From an uncultured Sutterella sp. (GTDB lineage: Bacteria; Pseudomonadota; Gammaproteobacteria; Burkholderiales; Burkholderiaceae_F), in contig CAJLHF010000051.1 in NCBI GenBank assembly GCA_905206365.1, positions 1 through 12,713 of the forward strand: a stretch of 12,713 bases of DNA, given 5' to 3'. Each line of letters opens with the position of its first letter. The first letter of the stretch is position 1. The translations under genes and the position numbers were made by a program. Shown in pieces: positions 1-5,049 of this stretch. Below the pieces are notes generated by a model, which did no database searches, was not told the origin of the DNA, and was given only the letters and a program-made list of their open reading frames with translations.

Positions 1-118
1 CTTCGACGCTCCCACAGGCGCTGCGGGTCTGCCCGACCCTGAGAATGTTTATGGCGCCGACTCGGTCGGCATTGCTCTTGTAGCCGCACTTGACGCAACA
101 GAACTTGCTCTGCGTCGG
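1..118 (-). pseudogene. tnpB: TnpB (IS200/IS605-type OrfB) C-terminal fragment, cut by window edge
   Basis: Read on the minus strand, this stretch translates to PTQSKFCCVKCGYKSNAD followed by RVGAINILRVGQTRSACG. That matches the end of the TnpB/OrfB zinc-finger and RuvC region of IS200/IS605-type elements, where a CxxCGY motif is followed by NAD and a conserved N-I-L. TnpB is an RNA-guided nuclease encoded by these transposons. Only one of the two expected CxxC pairs is visible (FCCVKCGY). The homology starts about 80 bases after the nrdG stop, so no N-terminal part can fit; this is a 3' remnant, although the gene continues past the window edge. It lies in the same frame as nrdG, separated by the nrdG TGA and about 27 unrelated codons. 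Family assignment is fairly secure from the motif. Calling it a pseudogene is an inference from the missing front end. Confidence 0.72.
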
Positions 119-141
119 CAAGGAAGGAAAGATTCGAAGCC

Positions 142-177
142 GACGGCGGCACCCCTCCAATTGGGGTGCGTGCCGTC
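142..177 (-). terminator. Strong hairpin after nrdG, possible terminator or transposon-derived stem
   Basis: The arms GACGGC and GCACCCC pair with GGGGTGC and GCCGTC across a 7-base loop, with a small bulge between the two helices. It starts about 23 bases after the nrdG stop codon, in the direction of nrdG transcription. On the minus strand the following bases are T-rich but not a clean T-run, so termination would be imperfect. It could instead be a leftover stem from the adjacent IS200/IS605-type fragment. Confidence 0.45.
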
Positions 178-199
178 GGGCGGAATTACCGCGGCATGC

Positions 200-964
200 T
201 CAGCTTCGCCGCTCGACGTACTGCTTCACCGCCCCGCGCAACTCGGTACGGACTTCTTCCGAGGGGTAATCGTCCCCGACCGAACCGAAGGGCGCGAGAA
301 GTCCCGGCGGGCGCCGGTAGATCTGAAGGGCGAAATTTTCGACCTTTTCCCGCTCGAGCCAGCGGGCGAGCTGCCGAAGGTCGGCGTTCGAGAGGTAATC
401 GGGGTGCGCGGTTGTTCGGCATTCGAGTCGAACGCCCGCGTCGCGCACGAGGCGGAAGGCTTTGAGAAAGCGCGCGGACGCCCCTCGCGCGCCCGTCACG
501 GCATCGAACTTCGCTGGCGCGTCGGGCGACGCTTTCACGTCAAGCCCCACCCACTCGATGTCGGGGAGAATCTCCGCGAGCCGTGCGGGGTAGGCTCCTC
601 CCGTGTGAAGGCCCACCGCAAAGCCGAGCGCGCGCACGCGCCGCACGGCTTCGGGAAGCGCCGGATCGATCGTGGGTTCGCCGCCCGAAAAAACCACCCC
701 GTCCAAAAGACCGCGGCGGCGGGCGAGGAGCTGCTCGACCTCCTCCCAGGAGGCGTGTTCGAGCTCCGGTGCAAAGTCGCGCGACTGCATCCAGGGATTG
801 TGGCAGAAGGCGCACCGCCAGGGGCAACCCTGCACGAAGACCACTGCCGAGAGTTTCCCCGGGAAGTCGATCGTCGTAAAGGGCGTGATGCCCGCAACGC
901 GAAGCGCCCCGGCCGGGCGGCTCGGGGCGACGTCGCGCGAATCACACGATCCGCAATGCGTCAT
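200..964 (-). CDS. nrdG: Anaerobic ribonucleoside-triphosphate reductase activating protein (radical SAM)
   Basis: This 254-residue protein is a radical SAM activase. It uses a 4Fe-4S cluster and S-adenosylmethionine to abstract a hydrogen from a glycine of the class III ribonucleotide reductase. The cluster motif CxxxCxxC is visible as GCPWRCAFCHNP (Cys47, Cys51, Cys54), preceded by TTIDFPGKLSAVVFVQGC. FSGGEPTID follows as the SAM-binding GGE segment. The length and sequence fit the NrdG2-like branch rather than the shorter E. coli type. I chose the ATG at 964 because it overlaps the stop of the upstream gene as ATGA. A longer reading to 1093 adds 43 unrelated arginine-rich residues. There is no Shine-Dalgarno before this ATG, so translational coupling is likely. 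N-terminal Cys4 and Cys7 are of unknown role. It is the third gene of the nrdD operon. Confidence 0.93.
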   Translation of the reverse strand: MTHCGSCDSRDVAPSRPAGALRVAGITPFTTIDFPGKLSAVVFVQGCPWRCAFCHNPWMQSRDFAPELEHASWEEVEQLLARRRGLLDGVVFSGGEPTIDPALPEAVRRVRALGFAVGLHTGGAYPARLAEILPDIEWVGLDVKASPDAPAKFDAVTGARGASARFLKAFRLVRDAGVRLECRTTAHPDYLSNADLRQLARWLEREKVENFALQIYRRPPGLLAPFGSVGDDYPSEEVRTELRGAVKQYVERRS

Positions 965-1158
965 TTCGCGTCGCGGTGCGGTTCGTGGGCGCGGGCGCTC
1001 GATTCGGTAAAGCAGACGCGCTCTTCGAATTCGCCCTTTTTGCCGATGTTGAAGCTCTGCACCGGGCGGTGGTAACCCATCACGCGGGTCCAAACTTCGC
1101 AGGGCTGGCGTTCGGAATCCTTGAGTTCGAGCGTTTCGTTTTTCGTCGTATCGGTCAT
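961..1158 (-). CDS. Stand-alone glycyl-radical segment of anaerobic ribonucleotide reductase (65 aa)
   Basis: This small protein reads CEVWTRVMGYHRPVQSFN (residues 20-37), then IGKKGEFEERV. In full-length NrdD proteins of this type, the zinc ribbon is followed directly by a segment such as E-V-x-x-R-V-x-G-Y-x-R-P-V and then N-x-G-K-x-x-E-F. The glycine in RVxGY carries the stable radical, and here it would be Gly28. In this window that segment is absent from the 675-residue NrdD and appears only here. The gene has its own strong Shine-Dalgarno (AAGGAG, 6 bases before ATG), lies 32 bases after the nrdD stop, and ends in an ATGA overlap with nrdG. It probably docks onto NrdD and is activated by NrdG. 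Residues 1-19 and 52-65 look unstructured. The motif match is what I see; assembly into the enzyme is inferred. Confidence 0.82.
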   Translation of the reverse strand: MTDTTKNETLELKDSERQPCEVWTRVMGYHRPVQSFNIGKKGEFEERVCFTESSARAHEPHRDAK

Positions 1159-1164
1159 GTCGTG

Positions 1165-1170
1165 CTCCTT
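1165..1170 (-). promoter_or_regulatory. Ribosome binding site of the glycyl-radical gene
   Basis: AAGGAG on the minus strand lies 6 bases before the ATG at 1158. It shows that the small gene is translated independently rather than by readthrough. Reading on from the nrdD TGA in frame reaches another stop after 11 codons, without entering the small gene's frame. Confidence 0.85.
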
Positions 1171-1190
1171 GCTTGATTAACCAAACGGGT

Positions 1191-3218
1191 TCAGTCGGCC
1201 GCTTCGTCGTGAGCTTCGCGACGCTTCTTTGCGATCAGCTCCGCGTCGCACTTCGGGCAGAAGTCGTGGCGGCCGGAAAGGTACCCGTGCTTCGGACAGA
1301 TCGAGAACGTGGGCGTCACGGTGATGTAGGGCAACCGGAAGCGCGTGAGCGCGCGGCGCACGAGCTCGCGGCACGCTTCGGGCGAGGAGAGCGCCTCGTT
1401 CATGTAGAGGTGCAGTACCGTGCCGCCCGTGTACTTGCGCTGCAGGTCGTCCTGACGTTCGAGCGCCTCGAAGGGGTCGTCCGTGAAATTGACGGGGAGC
1501 TGCGAGCTGTTCGTGTAATAGGGGTTCGATGTCGTCCCCGCCTGCAAAATGTCGGGGAAACGCTTGCGGTCTTCCTTTGCGAAGCGGTACGTCGTCCCTT
1601 CGGCGGGCGTGGCCTCGAGGTTGTACATGTGGTCCGTCTCCTCCTGGAAAGCGACGAGACGCGCGCGCACGTGGTCGAGGAACTCGAGCGCGAACGCATG
1701 CCCCTTTTCCGTCGTGATGTCCTCGGCATCGTCCGTATAGTTGCGGATCATTTCGTTGATGCCGTTGACGCCGATCGTCGAGAAGTGGTTGCGCAACGTC
1801 CCGAGGTAGCGCTTCGTGTAGGGGAAGAGCCCCTGATCGATGTGGTGCTGGATGACCTTGCGCTTGATTTCAAGGCTCGTCTTCGCCAAATCGAGCAGAT
1901 AGTCGAGTCGCGCGTAAAGCCCTTCGCGGTCCCCCTTGAAGAGGTACCCGAGGCGGGCGCAGTTGACGGTGACGACGCCGAGCGAACCGGTTTGTTCGGC
2001 CGAACCGAAAAGGCCGTTTCCGCGCTTCAACAACTCGCGCAAATCGAGTTGCAAGCGGCAGCACATCGAACGGATCATGTTCGGCTTCAATTCCGAATTG
2101 ATGAAATTCTGGAAGTACGGCAACCCGTAGCGCGCCGTCATGTCGAAAAGGCGCGTCGCGTTTTCGCTCGTCCAGTCGAAGTCGGGCGTGATGTTGTAGG
2201 TCGGAATCGGGAACGTGAAAACACGCCCCTTCGCGTCGCCCTTCATCATCACTTCGATGTACGCGCGGTTGATCATGTCCATTTCGGCCTGAAGTTCCCC
2301 GTACGTGAAGGGCATTTCTTCCCCGCCGATGATCGGGCGCTGCGGCTTCAGGTCTTCCGGGCACGTCCAGTCGAAGGTGAGATTCGTAAAAGGCGTCTGC
2401 GTCCCCCAGCGCGAAGGCACGTTGAGGTTGTAGATCAACTCCTGAATGCACTGAAGGACTTCTTCATAAGGAAGGTTGTCCTTGCGGATGTAGGGCGCGA
2501 GGTACGTGTCGAATGACGAAAACGCTTGAGCGCCCGCCCATTCGTTTTGCATCGTGCCGAGGAAGTTGACGATCTGCCCCGTCGCTGACGAAAGGTGCTT
2601 CGGGGGATTCGCTTCGACCTTCCCCGCGACGCCGTTCAGACCCTCCTGAAGGAGCGTGCGCAGGGACCACCCCGCGCAGTAGCCCGAGAGCATGTCGAGG
2701 TCGTGAATGTGCAGATCGGCTTCGCGGTGTGCGCGACCGACCTCCTGCGGATAGATGTAGCTCAACCAGTAGTTGGCCACCACCTTGCCGGAGACGTTCA
2801 GAATGAGCCCGCCGAGCGAATAGCCCTGATTGGCGTTCGCGTTGACGCGCCAGTCGATTTGATCGAGATACTCGTTGATGGAGCTTTCGACGTTCACCCA
2901 GCTCTGCTTGGCGTTGCGCACCTTGGCGCGGGATTCGCGATAGACGATGTAGGCGCGCAACGTCGTGAAGCACCCCGCTTCGAAAAGCGCGTGCTCGACC
3001 GCATCCTGCACCTCCTCGACGTGAAGCGTCCGCCCCGAACGCACGTCCCCGAGACGTTTCATCACGATCGTCTCCACGATCTCGCGGGCGCGCTCGGCGT
3101 CGAACTCCTGCGTGGCCTTGCCGGCACGCGCCACGGCCGAGACGATTTTTTCCATGTCGAATTCCCGCACGGAGCCGTCCCGCTTCAAGAGGTGCTTCGG
3201 TCGAACCGTATTTTCCAT
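1191..3218 (-). CDS. nrdD: Anaerobic ribonucleoside-triphosphate reductase, catalytic part lacking the glycyl-radical segment
   Basis: Class III ribonucleotide reductase reduces ribonucleoside triphosphates to deoxy forms without oxygen. This 675-residue protein begins with an ATP-cone regulatory domain (about residues 5-95, KRDGSVREFD to AYIVYRESRAKVR). The ten-stranded barrel follows, with DLHIHDLDMLSGYCAGW (168-184), NVPSRWGTQTPFTNLTFDW (266-284) and RSMCCRLQLD (383-392). Cys386 or Cys387 in the last motif is the probable finger-loop thiyl residue. It ends in a zinc ribbon, CPKH (641-644) and CPKC (654-657), about 18 residues before the stop. The RVxGY glycyl-radical segment that normally follows is missing and lies in the next gene. 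The ATG at 3218 is preceded by GGGGAG; the ATG at 3230 has no Shine-Dalgarno. Tandem NrdR-like boxes lie upstream. Confidence 0.95.
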   Translation of the reverse strand: MENTVRPKHLLKRDGSVREFDMEKIVSAVARAGKATQEFDAERAREIVETIVMKRLGDVRSGRTLHVEEVQDAVEHALFEAGCFTTLRAYIVYRESRAKVRNAKQSWVNVESSINEYLDQIDWRVNANANQGYSLGGLILNVSGKVVANYWLSYIYPQEVGRAHREADLHIHDLDMLSGYCAGWSLRTLLQEGLNGVAGKVEANPPKHLSSATGQIVNFLGTMQNEWAGAQAFSSFDTYLAPYIRKDNLPYEEVLQCIQELIYNLNVPSRWGTQTPFTNLTFDWTCPEDLKPQRPIIGGEEMPFTYGELQAEMDMINRAYIEVMMKGDAKGRVFTFPIPTYNITPDFDWTSENATRLFDMTARYGLPYFQNFINSELKPNMIRSMCCRLQLDLRELLKRGNGLFGSAEQTGSLGVVTVNCARLGYLFKGDREGLYARLDYLLDLAKTSLEIKRKVIQHHIDQGLFPYTKRYLGTLRNHFSTIGVNGINEMIRNYTDDAEDITTEKGHAFALEFLDHVRARLVAFQEETDHMYNLEATPAEGTTYRFAKEDRKRFPDILQAGTTSNPYYTNSSQLPVNFTDDPFEALERQDDLQRKYTGGTVLHLYMNEALSSPEACRELVRRALTRFRLPYITVTPTFSICPKHGYLSGRHDFCPKCDAELIAKKRREAHDEAAD

Positions 3219-3259
3219 TGCGCTCCCCATCGTCTGAAAATTTCAAGAATCTGCGATAG

Positions 3260-3307
3260 TTGCTATATATAGTATTTGATACGCAACTCATCCACTATGA
3301 ATGGTGG
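3260..3307 (-). promoter_or_regulatory. Tandem NrdR boxes upstream of nrdD
   Basis: NrdR is the ATP/dATP-sensing repressor of ribonucleotide reductase genes. Its known site is a 16-bp box close to ACACWATATATWGTGT, used in pairs about three helical turns apart. Box 1 (3260-3275) has the perfect core CTATATATAG. Box 2 (3292-3307) is CCACTATGAATGGTGG, which keeps the outer CA-C-T-A-T and G-T-G positions. The starts are 32 bp apart, the expected spacing. They lie 42-89 bases upstream of the chosen nrdD start. No nrdR gene is in the window, so the regulator is inferred. Confidence 0.72.
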
Positions 3308-3325
3308 ATTTCTTCCGCAGGAACT

Positions 3326-3341
3326 CCACTATAGCAAGTTG
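3326..3341 (-). promoter_or_regulatory. Possible third, degenerate NrdR-like box
   Basis: CCACTATAGCAAGTTG repeats the left half of box 2 (TCCACTAT occurs at 3291 and again at 3325), with a weaker right half. It starts 34 bp after box 2. It could be a third weak site or a relic of duplication. Confidence 0.3.
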
Positions 3342-3478
3342 CCGTCCGAACCGCGTCCTCCTTTGTGAGGAGGCGACCCGAGGTACGCGCCTGCGAGATT
3401 GCACAAAAAAATCACACCTCCACAAGATGCGGCACCCGTCGCTTTGCGAGCCCCAAGCCTAGGCGCCGACGCACGACC

Positions 3479-3487
3479 TTATCCACA
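3479..3487 (+). promoter_or_regulatory. Perfect DnaA box
   Basis: TTATCCACA is the exact consensus DnaA box. It lies about 260 bp upstream of nrdD. DnaA is known to influence aerobic nrd genes in E. coli, so a regulatory role is conceivable. No cluster of boxes and no dnaA or dnaN gene is seen, so this is not an origin as far as the window shows. A single 9-mer could also be chance. Confidence 0.35.
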
Positions 3488-3599
3488 CACCAGGTATTTA
3501 CCCTTACCTTGCGACGATGTATTCGGGTTTTTACCAATCCGCTATATGACTTGTCGTTTTCTCGCATGTTGTCCGCCGACACGCTCCCTACACTGTTTT

Positions 3600-3780
3600 T
3601 TCGAGTGTTCTCTGCGTGCCTCGAGCGCGCATCGTTCGACGAAGAGCCCCGAGGGGCTGTCGAAGAAAACGCATCGGGAAAGGGCCTCCGGCTCGCTTTT
3701 CATTCCGCTTTTCTCCGGCAAGCATGCGGCCTCGTCGAAACTCCGTCAGCCCGGTGGCCGGAAGGTACCGGGCTTTTTTT
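3600..3780 (+). ncRNA. Candidate small RNA of about 180 nt ending at a canonical terminator
   Basis: A textbook intrinsic terminator at 3748-3780 has no coding gene upstream on the plus strand, since nrdD points away. A TACACT -10-like hexamer sits at 3589-3594 and would start a transcript near 3600. The body contains a strong hairpin in which TTCGAC (3634-3639) pairs with GTCGAA, enclosing AGCCC paired with GGGCT. Two CGCTTTTC repeats and CCTCC/CTCC stretches follow; such C- and U-rich segments could pair with ribosome binding sites. I could not match it to 6S, 4.5S, tmRNA or RNase P RNA. The 5' end is a guess, because no good -35 hexamer is visible. Confidence 0.4.
3748..3780 (+). terminator. 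Intrinsic terminator, plus strand
   Basis: AGCCCGGT (3748-3755) pairs perfectly with ACCGGGCT (3767-3774) across an 11-base loop and runs straight into seven T. There is no T-run on the other strand, so it acts in the plus direction. Confidence 0.88.
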
Positions 3781-3937
3781 CGTCCGTCTCTTTGCACCCG
3801 CCTAGGGCCCAAGTCCACGGACGCCGCACGATACGGCACGACGCTTTTCGGTGCGCGGCTGCGGGGAAATCACCGACCTCAGAGAGCCTCGGATTGCGAG
3901 CATGTTCCCCCTGAAAACCCGAGAATCGGAGACTGAA

Positions 3938-3957
3938 CTTACGTATTTTTGCGTAAG
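3938..3957. repeat. Inverted repeat containing TTACGTATTTTT, copy 1
   Basis: CTTACG and CGTAAG flank the 8-base spacer TATTTTTG. The core TTACGTATTTTT followed by purine-CGTA recurs at 4831-4848. It may be a binding site for a shared regulator. Confidence 0.5.
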
Positions 3958-4034
3958 CTGAATTCACCCCCCATCGAAACCATCGCCTTCTCCGAAACGC
4001 ACCAAAACGGTGCACCACACCCCAAACAGGCGTT

Positions 4035-4062
4035 TTATCGAGAAAAGACATTTTCTTGATAA
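4035..4062. repeat. AT-rich inverted repeat overlapping the FNR-type box
   Basis: TTATCGAGAAAA (4035-4046) and TTTTCTTGATAA (4051-4062) are reverse complements except for one position, with a 4-base spacer. The right arm overlaps the first half of the FNR-type site at 4056. It could be an operator or an RNA hairpin. Confidence 0.5.
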
Positions 4063-4069
4063 CCATCAA
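4056..4069. promoter_or_regulatory. Perfect FNR/ANR-type box
   Basis: TTGAT AACC ATCAA matches the FNR consensus TTGAT-N4-ATCAA at all ten positions. FNR-family regulators sense oxygen through a 4Fe-4S cluster. The site lies 840 bp from nrdD and about 980 bp from the acyl-CoA ligase, too far for a normal class I or II site at either gene, so a closer transcript is implied. Confidence 0.6.
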
Positions 4070-4088
4070 ATAATCTGTACGCTAACTC

Positions 4089-4117
4089 TTAGCAACGACC
4101 GACTGCGTCGCTCGAAT
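4089..4117 (+). promoter_or_regulatory. Weak promoter placed for class I FNR activation
   Basis: TTAGCA (4089-4094) and TCGAAT (4112-4117) each match the sigma-70 hexamers at four of six positions and are 17 bp apart. Transcription would start near 4124, putting the FNR-type box centre at about -61.5, the usual class I position. Each hexamer alone is poor; the geometry is the only argument. Confidence 0.28.
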
Positions 4118-4123
4118 CGCTTC

Positions 4124-4549
4124 GAGGCACTTTGAGCTGCAAAACGCGTTGAGGCACTTCGAAGTGCGGCACGGACAGCGAAACCGCACCGAAGGCCTCT
4201 GAGGGCCATCGATATCCGTGCGCCCCGATGCCGGGTTTGAAATCGGCCCGGAAGTCGCGGGAGAGTTCCGGGCGGCTCGGAGAGTCCCCGCGAGGCCCCC
4301 GAGCGCGGACCGTAGGGACTCAAAGACGAAAAGCAATCGCAACGCCGGCTGTAGAAACCAACCTCGGGCCGGAGCGGCATCGAAACGGGAAAGTGGCGGC
4401 AATGCGGAACAGAAACCGGCCGGAACGGTGACGGGAGCCGAAGACGGCCGAAAGCAAGGCGAGGGATGAACGAAGGACGGGACGGAGTCGAGGAGGCTCG
4501 AAAAAAGAAAAAGGCTGACGACGGTCCCTTTATCCGTCATCAGCCTTTT
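4124..4549 (+). ncRNA. Candidate structured non-coding RNA, up to about 425 nt
   Basis: The left half is dense in hairpins. GCACTTCGAAGTGC (4154-4167) is a perfect palindrome. GCACGGA (4169-4175) pairs with TCCGTGC (4215-4221), enclosing GCG-AAAC-CGC and GGCC-TCTGAG-GGCC, a three-way-junction shape. CCGGG (4231-4235) pairs with CCCGG (4247-4251). TCGCGGG (4255-4261) pairs with CCCGCGA (4287-4293) around TCCG/CGGA. CTCGAA-TCGC-TTCGAG (4111-4126) lies just before. GAGGCACTT is repeated at 4124 and 4151. The right half is purine-rich and ends at the terminator hairpin. I found no RNase P (GAGGAAAGUC), tmRNA tag or other class signature. GC-rich DNA makes chance hairpins common, so the claim rests on density, the upstream FNR-type box and the terminator. 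The strand is inferred. Confidence 0.33.
4509..4549. terminator. Bidirectional intrinsic terminator
   Basis: A 16-bp stem with a single mismatch (4509-4524 with 4534-4549, 9-base loop) is flanked by an A-rich tract at 4500-4512 and a T-run at 4546-4549. On the minus strand the tail is the stronger one, T5-C-T6. This is the usual form between two converging transcripts, yet no protein gene is seen on either side. Confidence 0.82.
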
Positions 4550-4693
4550 CTCATCGTGCAGCTTCGTTTTTTTGTCGGGAGCAGGACCAACCACAACCGA
4601 CGTGCGTTTGAGGAGCAACGCATGGAGCTTTCGCGTGCTGCAGGACTTAAGTTACACCCGGTCATACGGTTGCGCAAATCACCGTTTTCGTGA

Positions 4694-4731
4694 GTTTACG
4701 CCTCATTTTTCATCGTTTACACCCTATTTTT
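4694..4731. repeat. Two direct repeats with a 21-bp period
   Basis: GTTTACGCCTCATTTTT (4694-4710) and GTTTACACCCTATTTTT (4715-4731) agree at 14 of 17 positions and start 21 bp apart, two helical turns. They share TTAC and ATTTTT with the motifs at 3938 and 4831. Confidence 0.5.
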
Positions 4732-4830
4732 ACCTCCTCCTAGGTAAGAAAATCACCCACTCCCGATCTCCCTTTTGTTTGAGGCCTTCGACCGAGCCGA
4801 TCGTAACAGGCTGTCCGGGAGGTACTGTGA

Positions 4831-4848
4831 TTACGTATTTTTACGTAT
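4831..4848. repeat. TTACGTATTTTT motif, copy 2, with two TACGTA sites
   Basis: TACGTA occurs at 4832-4837 and 4842-4847, separated by four T, so two palindromic hexamers lie 10 bp apart on the same DNA face. The stretch shares a 12-base core with 3939-3950. It is about 200 bp upstream of the acyl-CoA ligase start. Confidence 0.5.
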
Positions 4849-4887
4849 ATCCGCGAGACTTTCCGTATCGACGCCCGCGTACACGCA

Positions 4888-4905
4888 ATCATCCGTACGG
4901 ATGAT
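4888..4905. promoter_or_regulatory. 18-bp perfect palindrome, probable operator upstream of acyl-CoA ligase
   Basis: ATCATCCGTACGGATGAT is its own reverse complement across all 18 bases. It lies 145 bp before the ATG of the first acyl-CoA ligase and about 60 bp before a TACACT hexamer. Its length and symmetry suit a dimeric repressor of the TetR or GntR kind, but no regulator gene is in the window. Confidence 0.5.
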
Positions 4906-4967
4906 CCCGTGTCCCTTCCTTCGGGAATACGATTCGGGAGCGGGAAGGCCCGCCGCACGCTACGCGG

Positions 4968-4973
4968 TACACT
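4968..4973 (+). promoter_or_regulatory. Possible -10 hexamer for the first acyl-CoA ligase
   Basis: TACACT, preceded by GG, recurs in the same form upstream of guaB (GGGTACACT). No convincing -35 hexamer is seen 16-18 bases upstream. Confidence 0.28.
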
Positions 4974-5049
4974 ACCCGCCACACGATACGAAGCCGGGCG
5001 TCTCGTGCGCGTACTGCGCGCTTTTACGCCCCTTTTCTCACGAAAATCC

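Larger units (their letters stand above)
3219..5049. other. 1.8-kb intergenic region without a convincing protein gene
   Basis: This stretch separates the divergently oriented nrdD and the first acyl-CoA ligase. The open frames in it are short, rich in Arg, Ser and Pro, run through terminator hairpins, and lack good ribosome binding sites or recognisable motifs, so I call none of them genes. It holds the NrdR boxes, a DnaA box, a strong plus-strand terminator at 3748-3780, an FNR-type box at 4056-4069, a hairpin-dense segment at about 4111-4300, a bidirectional terminator at 4509-4549, repeated TTACGTATTTTT motifs and an 18-bp palindrome at 4888-4905. The two terminators have no protein gene in front of them, so non-coding transcripts are likely. 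Confidence 0.6.

Noticed and set aside
965..1093. Longer nrdG start adding 43 residues
   Set aside because: The extra residues are the shadow of the overlapping glycyl-radical gene; the ATGA overlap marks the real start.
3276..3289. FNR-like site TTGAT-N4-AACTC before nrdD
   Set aside because: Only the first half matches; the second half agrees at two of five positions and it overlaps the NrdR region.
3479..3487. Chromosome origin
   Set aside because: Only one DnaA box, and no dnaA, dnaN or AT-rich unwinding element with box cluster.
3365..3914. Open frames of 146 and 171 codons in the intergenic region
   Set aside because: Low-complexity Arg/Ser/Pro composition, no family resemblance, they run through or past a strong terminator, and no Shine-Dalgarno is present.
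4111..4549. RNase P RNA, tmRNA, 6S or glycine riboswitch identity for the hairpin-rich region
   Set aside because: No GAGGAAAGUC core, no ALAA-stop tag with a tRNA-like end, no closing 6S helix. CCGAAGG at 4190-4196 resembles part of a glycine riboswitch, but the required GGAGAG and CUCUCAGG partners are not in order.
4082..4618. A 178-codon minus-strand frame ending in a repeated SKCL motif
   Set aside because: It reads through the terminator hairpin, begins at a poor TTG, and its repeated cysteine motif is explained by the duplicated GAGGCACTT in the DNA.
4909..5049. Upstream GTG start giving the first ligase 47 extra residues
   Set aside because: The extension is arginine-rich, has no family counterpart, overlaps the probable promoter, and the ATG at 5050 fits the usual N-terminus.
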